From Eubacteriales bacterium (GTDB lineage Bacteria; Bacillota_A; Clostridia; Christensenellales; Aristaeellaceae): a DNA stretch of 64,000 bases. The notes beneath the pieces were generated by a model. It made no database searches, was not told the origin of the DNA, and worked only from the letters and a program-made list of their open reading frames with translations. Positions 32,544-41,154 of this stretch are shown piece by piece. How positions within the stretch are numbered: position 1 is the stretch's first letter; each line of letters opens with the position of its first letter. The stretch spans positions 1 to 64,000 of the forward strand of contig JARKQG010000104.1 of the NCBI GenBank assembly GCA_029974035.1, read 5' to 3'. Position numbers and translations under genes: made by a program.

Positions 32544-33803
32544 ATGAAGCTTCCATACGATGTGGTTTTGTTCGACCTGGACGGCACGATGACCCAGTCC
32601 CATCCCGGCATTGTGGATGCCGCCCGCCACGCGCTGACCAGCCTGGGGGTGGACTGCGCCGGGCAGGATCTCATCTGGTTCGCGGGCCCGCCGCTGTATG
32701 AATCCTTCCGCGCGCTGGGGCTGAGCGAGGAGGAAACCCGCGAGGCCATCCGCCTCTTCCGCGGCCGGTACGAGGTGGAGGGCTGGAACAACGCCCGCGT
32801 CTTTCCCGGCATCCCGACGCTCTTGCGAAGCCTCCGGGCGCACGGCGCGTTTCTCGGGGTGGTGACGGCCAAGCCCACCGTGCAGGCCGAGCACGTGCTG
32901 AGGGAATTCGGGCTGCTGCCGCTTTTTGACCGGGTGACCTCCACCAACGCCTCCGACGACCACTGCGACAAGGCGGAGCTGATCCGCCGCGCGCTGCCCG
33001 CCGCATACCGCCGCGCCGCCATGGTGGGCGACCGCAAATTCGACATGGAGGGCGCCGTGGGCGCCGGCGTGGACGGCATCGGCGCGCTCTACGGCTACGG
33101 CAGCCGGGAAGAATTGGAAAAAAGCGGCGCGTGCTGGATCGCCGAGAGCGTTCCGGCGCTTCAGGAATACCTCCTGGGCGGGCTTTCCCCGGCGCGGGGG
33201 CGGTTCATCACCATGGAGGGCCCGGACGGCTGCGGGAAATCCACCCAGATGAAGCATCTGGCCGAGCACCTGCGGCGCATGGGCCACCGGCTGACCGTCA
33301 CCCGGGAGCCGGGCGGCTGCCCGATTTCCGAGCGCATCCGCAGCCTGGTGCTGGACGCGAAGGAAGACAAGATGTGCGACCTCACCGAGGCGCTGCTCTT
33401 TGCCGCGGCCCGGGCGCAGCACGCGGAGGAAGTCATCCGGCCCGCCCTTGAGCGGGGCGATACGGTGCTTTGCGACCGGTTTCTCGATTCCTCCCTCGTC
33501 TACCAGGGCGCGGCCCGGGGACTGGGGATGGAACTGGTGGCCGCCCTCAACGAAAAGGCCGTGGAGGGCCTCGCGCCCGACCGCACCATCCTGATGATGC
33601 TGGACCCCATCGAGGCCATCCGCCGCCGCCGCGCGGAAAACGCGCCCGACCGGCTGGAGGGCGACGACGACTTTGCCCGGCGCGTCTACGAGGGCTACCT
33701 GCGCCTGGCGCGGGAAAACCCGGACCGCGTGCGCCTGGTGGACGCCAGCGGCGACGTGGAACAGATCTTTGCGAAAATTCGTCAGAACGTAGCAGAGTTT
33801 TAG
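32544..33803 (+). CDS. tmk: Fusion of HAD-family phosphatase and thymidylate kinase
   Basis: 419 residues in one uninterrupted frame. Residues 1-~212 are a HAD hydrolase of the Gph/5'-nucleotidase type: FDLDGTMTQ (nucleophile Asp11, acid Asp13), VTAKPT (Lys110) and VGDRKFDMEGA (Asp163, Asp167). Residues ~218-419 are dTMP kinase: P-loop GPDGCGKST (226-234), TREPGG, the DR-x-x-D-S motif CDRFLDSSLVYQGAARGLG (Asp311-Arg312), and the lid RRRRAENAPDRLE. The kinase makes dTDP for DNA synthesis; the HAD part could dephosphorylate a nucleotide or phosphoglycolate. The join is GLSPARGRFITMEGPDG. Start has RBS AAAGGAG. Confidence 0.93.
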   Translation: MKLPYDVVLFDLDGTMTQSHPGIVDAARHALTSLGVDCAGQDLIWFAGPPLYESFRALGLSEEETREAIRLFRGRYEVEGWNNARVFPGIPTLLRSLRAHGAFLGVVTAKPTVQAEHVLREFGLLPLFDRVTSTNASDDHCDKAELIRRALPAAYRRAAMVGDRKFDMEGAVGAGVDGIGALYGYGSREELEKSGACWIAESVPALQEYLLGGLSPARGRFITMEGPDGCGKSTQMKHLAEHLRRMGHRLTVTREPGGCPISERIRSLVLDAKEDKMCDLTEALLFAAARAQHAEEVIRPALERGDTVLCDRFLDSSLVYQGAARGLGMELVAALNEKAVEGLAPDRTILMMLDPIEAIRRRRAENAPDRLEGDDDFARRVYEGYLRLARENPDRVRLVDASGDVEQIFAKIRQNVAEF

Positions 33804-33836
33804 CGCCGCCTCCGGGCGGCCCTTGGAGGGATCCTG

Positions 33837-35588
33837 ATGGAAACTGGCCCCCGCGAAAAATGCATGTACTGCTTTGAACCGCTGGATGGTAAGGGCGAAT
33901 GCCCCGCCTGCGGCCGGGATCCGCTGGCGCCCGTATCGCCCAGCCACCTGGCGCCGGGCACGGTGCTGCGCACGCGGTTTCTCGTGGGGCGCGCGCTGGG
34001 GCAGGACGCGGGCGGCATCGTCTACGTGGCGCAGGACCTGAAGACCGGCGCCAAGCTCCGGGTGCGCGAATACTTCCCGCGGGACGCCGCCGAGCGTCAG
34101 GCCGACGGTTCCGTCGCCGTGCGCCCCGGCGCGGAGGCCGCCTTCCAGAAGGGCCTTTCCGAGATGAGCGCCAGCGTGCAGCCCAACGACAGCGCCCGCA
34201 AGCGCGTGTTCTTCGAGGATAACGGCACCGGCTACCTGGTGCAGCGCAAGGCCGGCGCGGCCGAAGCCCCGGCAGAGGCCCTCACCGAGGAAGTCCCGGT
34301 GAAAAAAGTCACAAAACAGGCGCTCATCATGGGCGGCGTGGTGGTGGCGATGGTGATCATCGCGCTGATCGTGGTGATCTCGCTGGGCCGGAACGCGCTG
34401 GACGCCACCAATACCCCCCAGAACCCCGACGACGTATGGAGCGCACCCACCGAAACCCCCGCGCCCGACGCCAGCCAGACCCCGGACCCGGACGATCTGC
34501 CCATCGTGGATACGGACCCCTCCTGGCAGGACGCGGAGGGCGGCGAGGACATCGGCGGCGGCTACACCGACGATCAGGACTACGATGGCGACGACACCGT
34601 GGACTTCGACGGGCCTACGCCCAAGCCCACGCCGGTCGTCAACTACCGCAAGGCTTCCGCGTCGCAGATCGAGGATCTGCAGTGGCGGCTGATCGAGCTC
34701 CGGTGGCTGGACGACGGCTGGCCCACCGGAAAATACGACAAGGCCACCGAAAACGCGGTCAAGGCGTTTCAGCGCTACGTGAACGAAAACTTCGGCGCGA
34801 AGCTCACCGTGGACGGAACCGCCGGCACCAGCACCATCCAGTGGCTGTTTGACGCGGACGCGCCCATCAAGCCCAACACCACCCCCATCCCGACGGTGAC
34901 GCCTGTGCCGACGCCGACGCCGGAGCCCACCGCCTGGCCGAACCCCACCGAAACCCCCGCGCCGACGTCCGCAGCCACGCCCACGCCGACCCCGGAGCCC
35001 GCGCCGACGTCGGAGCCGACGCCCACGCCGGAACCGACGCCCACGCCGGAACCGACGCCCACGCCGACACCGGAACCCACGCCGACGCCGACGCCGGAAC
35101 CGACGCCCACGCCGCAACCGACGCCCACGCCGACGCCGGAACCCACGCCGACGCCGACCCCGGAGCCGACGCCTACGCCGACCCCGGAACCCACGCCTAC
35201 GCCGACCCCGGAACCCACGCCGACGCCGACCCCGGAACCCACGCCGACGCCGACCCCGGAACCGACGCCCACGCCGACCCCGGAACCCACGCCCACGCCG
35301 ACCCCGGAGCCGACGCCCACACCGACGCCGGAACCCACGCCGACGCCGACGCCGGAGCCCACGCCCACGCCGGAGCCGGAAGAAACCCCGAGCCCCGCCG
35401 ATCAGGCGATGCAGAAGCTGGCCAGCCTGGGCTGGATGCCCGAAGGCACCGCCGCGGCGGATGCAATCCTGGCCTTCCAGACCGCCGCCGCGGAAACCGG
35501 CCTCTTCCCGGATGTTGCGCCCACCGGGGTGCTGGACAATGCCACCATTGCCGCGCTGAACAGCCCCGACGCGCCCATCGCGCCATAA
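33837..35588 (+). CDS. Membrane protein: zinc ribbon + truncated kinase N-lobe + two peptidoglycan-binding domains joined by a (PT/EP) repeat
   Basis: 583 residues. Residues 9-25 hold CMYC/CPAC, a zinc ribbon. Residues ~38-110 copy the start of a clostridial Ser/Thr kinase domain ([29 protein letters not shown] then [18 protein letters not shown]), but the ATP-lysine position of the usual VAIKEYFP reads VREYFP (Arg), and everything after the N-lobe is missing. One membrane helix spans ~161-184; an acidic linker follows. A PG_binding_1-like domain is at ~268-345, a TPTPEP repeat at ~352-516, and a second PG-binding-like repeat at ~518-583. It probably links a cytoplasmic ligand to the wall. 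Function unknown. Confidence 0.8.
   Translation: METGPREKCMYCFEPLDGKGECPACGRDPLAPVSPSHLAPGTVLRTRFLVGRALGQDAGGIVYVAQDLKTGAKLRVREYFPRDAAERQADGSVAVRPGAEAAFQKGLSEMSASVQPNDSARKRVFFEDNGTGYLVQRKAGAAEAPAEALTEEVPVKKVTKQALIMGGVVVAMVIIALIVVISLGRNALDATNTPQNPDDVWSAPTETPAPDASQTPDPDDLPIVDTDPSWQDAEGGEDIGGGYTDDQDYDGDDTVDFDGPTPKPTPVVNYRKASASQIEDLQWRLIELRWLDDGWPTGKYDKATENAVKAFQRYVNENFGAKLTVDGTAGTSTIQWLFDADAPIKPNTTPIPTVTPVPTPTPEPTAWPNPTETPAPTSAATPTPTPEPAPTSEPTPTPEPTPTPEPTPTPTPEPTPTPTPEPTPTPQPTPTPTPEPTPTPTPEPTPTPTPEPTPTPTPEPTPTPTPEPTPTPTPEPTPTPTPEPTPTPTPEPTPTPTPEPTPTPTPEPTPTPEPEETPSPADQAMQKLASLGWMPEGTAAADAILAFQTAAAETGLFPDVAPTGVLDNATIAALNSPDAPIAP
34905..35382 (+). repeat. In-frame tandem repeat encoding TPTPEP
   Basis: About 480 bp of 18-bp units (ACG-CCG-ACC-CCG-GAA-CCC type), with synonymous differences between units. 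The opposite strand has a spurious Gly/Val-rich open frame. Confidence 0.95.
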
Positions 35589-35598
35589 CCTGAATGCG

Positions 35599-35632
35599 GA
35601 ACGCCGCCCTTTTCGGGGCGGCGTTCTCTCTG
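35599..35632 (+). terminator. Terminator after the repeat-protein gene
   Basis: 11-bp stem GAACGCCGCCC (35599-35609) / GGGCGGCGTTC (35616-35626), followed by TCTCT; the T tract is poor. Confidence 0.65.
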
Positions 35633-35656
35633 GGATAAAATCCGGGCGGGCGGAGG

Positions 35657-36298
35657 TCAGTCGCCTTCGGGCGCATCCGTCCCGGCGCCCCGGTGCGGCC
35701 CCCGGGGCGCCCCATGGCACCCGCGGCGGCGGGGGTCCCCGTCAAAGCGGCCGTGGTTATGGCTGCCAAAGGCGCCTTCCGGGCCCATTCGGCCGGGGCC
35801 GAAGCCGTGGGGATGCGTCGGCCCAAAGGGACGGCGGCAGAAATCCGGCGCCGCGTCCCCGTCGGCCTCCAGCGCGGCGATCAACCGGTCCAGCATGTCG
35901 GACAAGGCGGCGCGCTCTTCCGCGCTCAGGCAGTCGAAGAGGGATTCGCCCTCCTCCGACGCCTCCGACGCCTCCGACGCCTCCCGGCCCTTGTCCGTCA
36001 GCGAAACCACCGCCGCGCGGCGGTCGTCCTCCGACGGCGCGCGCTCGATCAGCCCGTTGCGTTCCAGCTTGGCCAGGAGCTCGCTCAGCGACTGCTGGCG
36101 CATGTCCAGCAGGTAGGAAAGCTGCTTCTGGCTGATGGTGGGCTGCATCTTCAGGATGGACAGCACCCGCCCCTGGCCCCGCAGCGGGCTGCCGAAGGGC
36201 CCGAAGGCGCGCATCTTCGCCATCTGCCGGCGGTGCTGGAGCATTTGCAGACGCATCAGCTTTTCCATCAGCATCGAGGCTTCGTTTGTATCGTACAT
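35657..36298 (-). CDS. MarR-family transcriptional regulator with His/Gly-rich tail
   Basis: 213 residues. The winged helix domain is about residues 40-110 (GRVLSILKMQPTISQKQLSYLLDMRQQSLSELLAKLERNGLIERAPSEDDRRAAVVSLTDKGREA), with the DDRR wing typical of MarR. A short EASEASEASEE repeat interrupts the dimerisation helix. The C-terminal ~60 residues are Gly/His/Arg/Pro-rich (PFGPTHPHGFGPGRMGP), beyond the normal family length, and could bind metal. It has a consensus promoter with two copies of ACAGGNNCCTGT-like operator, so autoregulation is very likely. Confidence 0.92.
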   Translation of the reverse strand: MYDTNEASMLMEKLMRLQMLQHRRQMAKMRAFGPFGSPLRGQGRVLSILKMQPTISQKQLSYLLDMRQQSLSELLAKLERNGLIERAPSEDDRRAAVVSLTDKGREASEASEASEEGESLFDCLSAEERAALSDMLDRLIAALEADGDAAPDFCRRPFGPTHPHGFGPGRMGPEGAFGSHNHGRFDGDPRRRGCHGAPRGPHRGAGTDAPEGD

Positions 36299-36331
36299 GG
36301 GACCACACTCCTTTTCGCGGCACCCAATAAA

Positions 36332-36343
36332 TCAGGCACCTGT
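36332..36343. promoter_or_regulatory. MarR operator copy 1 (downstream of transcription start)
   Basis: TCAGGCACCTGT; same core as copy 2, offset by 24 bp, so both lie on about the same DNA face. Confidence 0.75.
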
Positions 36344-36350
36344 GCTTTTG

Positions 36351-36379
36351 ATTATACAGGCACCTGTGATATTTGTCAA
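36351..36379 (-). promoter_or_regulatory. Consensus promoter of the marR gene
   Basis: Minus strand TTGACA (36374-36379), 17-bp spacer, TATAAT (36351-36356): a perfect sigma-A promoter. Confidence 0.92.
36356..36367. promoter_or_regulatory. MarR operator copy 2 (within spacer, touching -10)
   Basis: ACAGGCACCTGT: 5-bp arms ACAGG/CCTGT around CA. Binding here would block RNA polymerase. Confidence 0.8.
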
Positions 36380-36442
36380 GGGGGATTCTCCGCGCTTTGA
36401 CGGTTTTTTTGCGGCGGAAACGGCGCGCGCGCAGATTCGGGG

Positions 36443-36471
36443 TTGACAGGCGCGGCGACTTCCACTATTAT
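36443..36471 (+). promoter_or_regulatory. Promoter of the first GGDEF-HD-GYP gene
   Basis: TTGACA (36443-36448), 17-bp spacer, TATTAT (36466-36471). Confidence 0.88.
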
Positions 36472-36599
36472 GAAAATAGAAAGGTGTGCACGTTACAGAA
36501 GGTACCTTTCGGGTAATTACTGGAGTAAGGCAATTTGTGCCGGAGTTGTGCGGCCGCGCACAAGGCTCTGGACGGCCGGCCCGCAGATGAGGGATAGGA

Positions 36600-39122
36600 A
36601 TGAGCCAGGCGTCCGATGCAACGACAAAGGTCCTGGAAGAACAGGGGCTGCTGGCGCGCCGCTTGCGCCTTCTCGTACCCGCTGCGCTGATTGCGGCGCT
36701 GCTGGGTGCGGTATACCTTCACTATTCTTACCTCCGTTATGAGCGATACGCCATGGATGATGCCGTCCAAATGGTGGAAATGGCCGAACTCCTGCTGGAC
36801 CGGCAGATCAAGGGCCAGGTCTGGAACGGTCTGGTCAACACGGAGGAGCCGGCGTATCAGGCGCTTCGGCGCACGCTGATGCAGTTTCGCGAAGAAAACC
36901 CGCAGGTCCGCTTCATATATCTTTTCTTTGAACAGGATGGGAAATATTACATATTCATGGATTCGGAGCCGGAAGACTCCGAAGATTATTCCCCATACGG
37001 ACAGGAATATGTAACCTCGACGGACGGCGTCCGGCGGGCGTTCGCCCAGCGCGAGACCATCGTGGACGGCGCCCAGACCGACCGCTGGGGCACTTGGGTC
37101 AGCGCGCTGACCCCGGTGCTGGGCGAGGACGGCGAAATCCTGGCGGTGCTGGGCATGGACTATCCGGCGGACCAGTGGCGCGCGGGCCTGATGGAACGGA
37201 TGCGGCCCGACTTCATCATCGTCGGCAGCGTGGTGCTTTTGGGGATCGCGCTGTGCTGGATGCTGCTGGAGCGGGGACGCCTGGCGCGGCTCAGCCGCAG
37301 GCTGGCCTTAGACGAGGCGCTGTTCCGCACCGTGATCGACCAGGCGCCCATGGGCATCATCATCAGCGCGCCGGGCGTCGAGGGGCTGGGGGAAGCCTTC
37401 TCCGGCAGCCGGTTCAACCGGATGTTCCGCCGGATCGTCGACCGCTCGGAGGAAGAGCTGAACGCCCTGGGCTGGAGGGACATCACCCACCCGGAGGACG
37501 TGGACATCTCCCGCCAGCTCCACGAACGGCTGAAGCGCGGCGAAATCGACCGCTTCGCCTTTGTCAAGCGCTACACGCGGCCGGACGGCATCGACGTGTG
37601 GGTCAACGCCAAGGCCGTGCGGGTGGATGCGCCGGGGGCCGGGAGCTACGCGGTGGCGCTGATCGAGGACATCACCGCCCGCAAGCAGGCGGAGGACGCG
37701 CTCAGCGAGAGCGAGCGGTCCAAGGCCGTGCTGCTGTCCCACCTGCCGGGGCTGGCCTACCGCTGCCGGCCCGACCGGGTGTGGACGATGGAGTTCGTAT
37801 CCGAAGGCTGTCAGACGCTGACCGGCTATCCGCCGGAGGCCTTCCTGGGCAACCGGGACATCAGCTTCAACGACCTGATCGCCCCGGAATACCACACCAT
37901 CCAGTGGGACGAATGGCAGCGCGTGCTGTCGCTGCGGGAGAGCTTCCGCCACGAATACGAGATCATCACCCGGAACGGCGAGCGCAGGTGGGTGCTGGAG
38001 CTGGGCCAGGGCATCTACCGGGAGGACGGGACGGTCGAGGCGCTGGAGGGCATCGTCATCGACATCTCCAGCCAGAAGGAAAACGAGTCGCGCCTTCTGT
38101 ACGTCAGCGAGCACGACCCGATGACCGGCCTGTACAACCGGCGCTTCTACGAGCGCATCCGCAGGGAGCGGGACGACCCGAAATACCTTCCACTTTCGGT
38201 AGCGGTGTGCGACATCGACGGGCTGCACCTGGTCAACGACGTGTTCGGCCTTTCGGAGGGCGACCGGCTGATCACGCAGACCGCGCAGCTGCTCACGCAG
38301 TGCGCCCGCCCCGGCGACATCCTGATCCGCTCCGGCGGCGACGAGTTCACGCTGATCATGCCCCGCACCCCCGCCTCGGAGGCCGAGGCCATCAGCCGGC
38401 GCATCAACCGGGCCGTGAGCGCCTTCAACGAAAACCTCCCCCATCCCGATTACGAGATGAGCCTCTCCGTGGGCGTGAGCACGCGGATGAGCATGGACAT
38501 CGGCTTCGTTCAGACGGTCCAGTCCGCCCAGGAGAACATGCACTACCACAAGCTGCTGGAGAGCCGCAGCCCGCACAACTCCATCCTGTCGTCGGTGATG
38601 GCCACCATGCTGGCCCGAAGCCGCGAAACCGAGGCCCACGGCGAGCGGCTGGTGAGCCTCTCCCGCAGGATGGGCGAGGCGCTGGGGCTGGAGCAAAAGG
38701 AGATGGACGAGCTGGCGCTGTACGCCATGCTGCACGACATCGGCAAGGTGGGCGTGGACGACCGCATCCTCAACAAGCCCGGCAGGCTCAATGACGAGGA
38801 ATGGGAACAGATGAAAAAGCACTCCGAAATCGGCTACCGGATCGCCGCCTCGGCGTCGGAGCTGTCCCACGTGGCGGACTACATCCTGTCCCACCACGAG
38901 CAGTGGGACGGCCTCGGCTATCCGAGGGGCCTCGCCGGGGACCAGATTCCGCTGCTGTCCAGGCTGCTGGCCATCGTGGACGCCTATGACGCGATGACCG
39001 AGGACAGGGTGTACCGCCGGGCCATGACCAGCGACGACGCGCTGGAGGAGATCCGGCGCGGCGCGGGCAGCCAGTTTGATCCCGATCTGGCGGCGCGGTT
39101 CATCCGGTTGGTCCAGGGATAG
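36600..39122 (+). CDS. Membrane sensor with PAS, GGDEF and HD-GYP domains (cyclic-di-GMP turnover)
   Basis: 840 residues. Two membrane helices (~20-42 and ~200-222) enclose an exterior sensor of about 155 residues. Inside are a PAS domain (~236-360, FRTVIDQAPMGIIISAP and a PAC-like ALIEDITARKQAEDAL), a second PAS (~370-495), a GGDEF domain with an intact SGGDEF (578-583), and a C-terminal HD-GYP domain with HDIGK (from ~712), HHEQWDGLGYPRGL and AIVDAYDAMT. Making and breaking of c-di-GMP could both occur; which dominates is unknown. The ATG follows GAGGGATAGGA. Confidence 0.93.
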   Translation: MSQASDATTKVLEEQGLLARRLRLLVPAALIAALLGAVYLHYSYLRYERYAMDDAVQMVEMAELLLDRQIKGQVWNGLVNTEEPAYQALRRTLMQFREENPQVRFIYLFFEQDGKYYIFMDSEPEDSEDYSPYGQEYVTSTDGVRRAFAQRETIVDGAQTDRWGTWVSALTPVLGEDGEILAVLGMDYPADQWRAGLMERMRPDFIIVGSVVLLGIALCWMLLERGRLARLSRRLALDEALFRTVIDQAPMGIIISAPGVEGLGEAFSGSRFNRMFRRIVDRSEEELNALGWRDITHPEDVDISRQLHERLKRGEIDRFAFVKRYTRPDGIDVWVNAKAVRVDAPGAGSYAVALIEDITARKQAEDALSESERSKAVLLSHLPGLAYRCRPDRVWTMEFVSEGCQTLTGYPPEAFLGNRDISFNDLIAPEYHTIQWDEWQRVLSLRESFRHEYEIITRNGERRWVLELGQGIYREDGTVEALEGIVIDISSQKENESRLLYVSEHDPMTGLYNRRFYERIRRERDDPKYLPLSVAVCDIDGLHLVNDVFGLSEGDRLITQTAQLLTQCARPGDILIRSGGDEFTLIMPRTPASEAEAISRRINRAVSAFNENLPHPDYEMSLSVGVSTRMSMDIGFVQTVQSAQENMHYHKLLESRSPHNSILSSVMATMLARSRETEAHGERLVSLSRRMGEALGLEQKEMDELALYAMLHDIGKVGVDDRILNKPGRLNDEEWEQMKKHSEIGYRIAASASELSHVADYILSHHEQWDGLGYPRGLAGDQIPLLSRLLAIVDAYDAMTEDRVYRRAMTSDDALEEIRRGAGSQFDPDLAARFIRLVQG

Positions 39123-39204
39123 ACGATGCCCCCGGCGCGCTCCGCCGGGGGTGTTCCGCATCCAGACCGGTCCGGGCGCCCGGACGCAAAAGGAGGGTGG
39201 GGAC

Positions 39205-40953
39205 ATGGCAAGGCGCGGCAATTCCGGGAGGACCGGGCGGGCGGCCCGGTGGCTGATCGGCATCCGGGGCGGGCCCGCACGGGTGGCGCTTTTGTACCTG
39301 GCGGCGGGCGGCGCGTGGATCGTGCTGTCCGACACCTTCGCCTGGGAGGCCGTGGCGGGCCGGGGCGTCTTCCAGATCAGCGTGGTCAAGGGGCTCTTTT
39401 TCGTGGCCGCCTCCGCGGCGCTGATCTTCTTTCTGGTGCGCGCCACGCTCAAATCCATCCTCGAGTCCCGGGAGACGATCCTCAGGATGAACCGGGCGCT
39501 GGAGGCGTCCAGCGAGATGTACAGGGGCATCTCCGAGGACTACCACAACCGGCAGGCGCTGCTGGAGGGGCTGATGAACGCCATTCCGGACCTGATCTTC
39601 TACAAGGACGGCGCGCGGCGCTACCTGGGCGGGAACAGGGCCTTTCACGATTTTCTGGGCCTGCCCCAGGACGCCGCCGCCGGAAGGCGGGACGGAGAAC
39701 TGCTCCCCGCCGCCGAAGCGGAGCTGTTCGGCCGGGGCGACGAGGCGTGCCTGGAGCGGGGGGAGATGGCGCGCTACGAGGAAGTCGTGCGGCGGGGCGG
39801 GACCGTGCGCTACCTGGAAACCGTCAAGACGCCCTTCCGGGACGCCGAGGGCCGCGTCGCCGGGCTGATTGGCGTCAGCCGCGACGTGACGGAGCGCCGC
39901 CTGGAGGAGGAGCGCATCCTCTACATCAGCACCCACGATGCCCTTACGGGCCTTTTCAACCGCGTCCACATGGTCGAGGCAATCTGGACGCTGGACCAGC
40001 CGGAGCACCTGCCGCTGACGGTGGTCATGGGCGACATCAACGGGCTGAAGCTGATCAACGATTCGATGGGCCACGCCCGGGGCGACCAGGTGATCGCCGC
40101 CGCCGCAAATATCCTCAGAGCCTGCCGGCGCGAGGGCGACGTGGTGGCGCGCACCGGCGGCGACGAATTTACCGTGCTCATGCCCAATTCGGACGAGGCC
40201 GACGCCCAGGCCTTTGCCGAGGCAGTCCGCGTCGCCAGCCAGGCGCGCGCCGCCGCGCTGAACGAGCTGCGCTTTGCCAGCCTGTCGCTGGGCTGGGCCA
40301 CCAAGCACGCCCCGGAGGACCCCATCGATCGGGTGCGCAAGGCCGCCGAGGACGCCATGTACCGCCGCAAGATCTTCGAAAGCCGCAGCCTGCACAGCTC
40401 GATTTTGTCCTCCATCAAAAAGACCATGCTGGAAAAGAGCGACGAAACCGAGGCCCACGCCGAGCGGCTGGCGGCCCTCTCCGCGAGGCTGGGCCGCGCG
40501 CTGAAGCTGCCCGACGAAAGCCTGGTGGCGCTGGAGCTTCTCAGCACGCTGCACGACATCGGCAAGATCTCGGTGGACAAGAACCTCCTCACCAAGAACA
40601 CGCCGCTGACCGAGGCCGACTGGCGGGAGATCCGAAAGCATCCCGAGGTGGGCTACCGGATCGCGATGGCGTCGCCGGAATTGATGCACATCGCGGAGCA
40701 CATCCTGTCCCACCACGAACGGTGGGATGGCGCGGGCTACCCCCGGGGCCTTGCCGGTACGGCCATTCCGCTGCTGGCGCGGGTGCTGTCGGTGGTGGAC
40801 GCCTTTGACGCCATGACCCAGGACCGCGCCTACCGCCCCGCAATGCCGCTCGCGGCCGCGCTGACGGAGATCCGCAAAAACGCCGGCACCCAGTTTGATC
40901 CCGCCGTCGCGGGCGCGTTTCTGGATCTGATGCAGGCCGCCCAAAACGCCTAG
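39205..40953 (+). CDS. Membrane sensor with PAS, GGDEF and HD-GYP domains, second paralogue
   Basis: 582 residues. Two N-terminal membrane helices (~25-48 and ~55-78), with only a few exterior residues, precede a PAS domain (~125-235; LMNAIPDLIFYKDGARRYLGGNRAFHDFLGLPQD), GGDEF (TGGDEF, 317-322), and HD-GYP (HDIGK from 450; HHERWDGAGYPRGL; SVVDAFDAMTQDRAY). The start is the ATG at 39205 after AGGAGGGTGGGGAC; upstream in-frame codons overlap the previous gene. It starts 82 bp after the first paralogue with no terminator between, so they are probably co-transcribed and arose by duplication. Confidence 0.93.
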   Translation: MARRGNSGRTGRAARWLIGIRGGPARVALLYLAAGGAWIVLSDTFAWEAVAGRGVFQISVVKGLFFVAASAALIFFLVRATLKSILESRETILRMNRALEASSEMYRGISEDYHNRQALLEGLMNAIPDLIFYKDGARRYLGGNRAFHDFLGLPQDAAAGRRDGELLPAAEAELFGRGDEACLERGEMARYEEVVRRGGTVRYLETVKTPFRDAEGRVAGLIGVSRDVTERRLEEERILYISTHDALTGLFNRVHMVEAIWTLDQPEHLPLTVVMGDINGLKLINDSMGHARGDQVIAAAANILRACRREGDVVARTGGDEFTVLMPNSDEADAQAFAEAVRVASQARAAALNELRFASLSLGWATKHAPEDPIDRVRKAAEDAMYRRKIFESRSLHSSILSSIKKTMLEKSDETEAHAERLAALSARLGRALKLPDESLVALELLSTLHDIGKISVDKNLLTKNTPLTEADWREIRKHPEVGYRIAMASPELMHIAEHILSHHERWDGAGYPRGLAGTAIPLLARVLSVVDAFDAMTQDRAYRPAMPLAAALTEIRKNAGTQFDPAVAGAFLDLMQAAQNA

Positions 40954-40955
40954 TC

Positions 40956-41109
40956 GTCCGCGAAGCCTAATTTCCGCGCTATGGCTGGATCTTTTCCTGT
41001 CCGGCTGTGTCGCGCTCCGCTTGACGTAGCGCTGCTCCGCCTGCGCTCCGGCTCCGTGCCGGGCAGAAAAATCTCTGCGCCCTATCATCGGTTCTTAGAC
41101 TTCGTGGAC
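40956..41109. repeat. 154-bp intergenic element with 15-bp imperfect terminal inverted repeats
   Basis: GTCCGCGAAGCCTAA (40956-40970) is matched in inverted orientation by TTAGACTTCGTGGAC (41095-41109), 13 of 15 identical. It starts two bases after a stop codon, has no ORF, and is followed by the palindrome GGACTACTAGTAGTCC and another GTCCGCGAA. It looks like a MITE or a structured RNA. Confidence 0.6.
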
Positions 41110-41154
41110 TACTAGTAGTCCGCGAACCATTTCGCATACGGAGGAGGCGCGCCG

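Larger units (their letters stand above)
36299..36599. other. Divergent control region: marR promoter/operators and promoter of the GGDEF-HD-GYP gene
   Basis: 301 bp. It holds the minus-strand marR promoter with its two operators, the plus-strand promoter at 36443-36471, and a leader (36472-36599) with two hairpins: GAAAGGT/ACCTTTC (around 36480-36510) and TTGTGCG-GCCG-CGCACAA (around 36546-36565). Confidence 0.7.

Noticed and set aside
34775..35368. Gly/Val/Ser repeat ORF on the minus strand
   Set aside because: Complement of the Pro/Thr/Glu-coding repeat; no start signals.
34905..35382. Possible CRISPR array in the 18-bp repeats
   Set aside because: Units are contiguous without spacers, in frame with a coding gene, and no cas genes are present.
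32418..35720. 1100-codon minus-strand frame including a Gly/Arg-repeat stretch
   Set aside because: Shadow of the CLC end, HAD-TMK gene and the TPTPEP repeat; composition is an artefact of the repeat.
36472..36599. c-di-GMP riboswitch before the GGDEF-HD-GYP gene
   Set aside because: Hairpins are present but the conserved GEMM core sequences are not.
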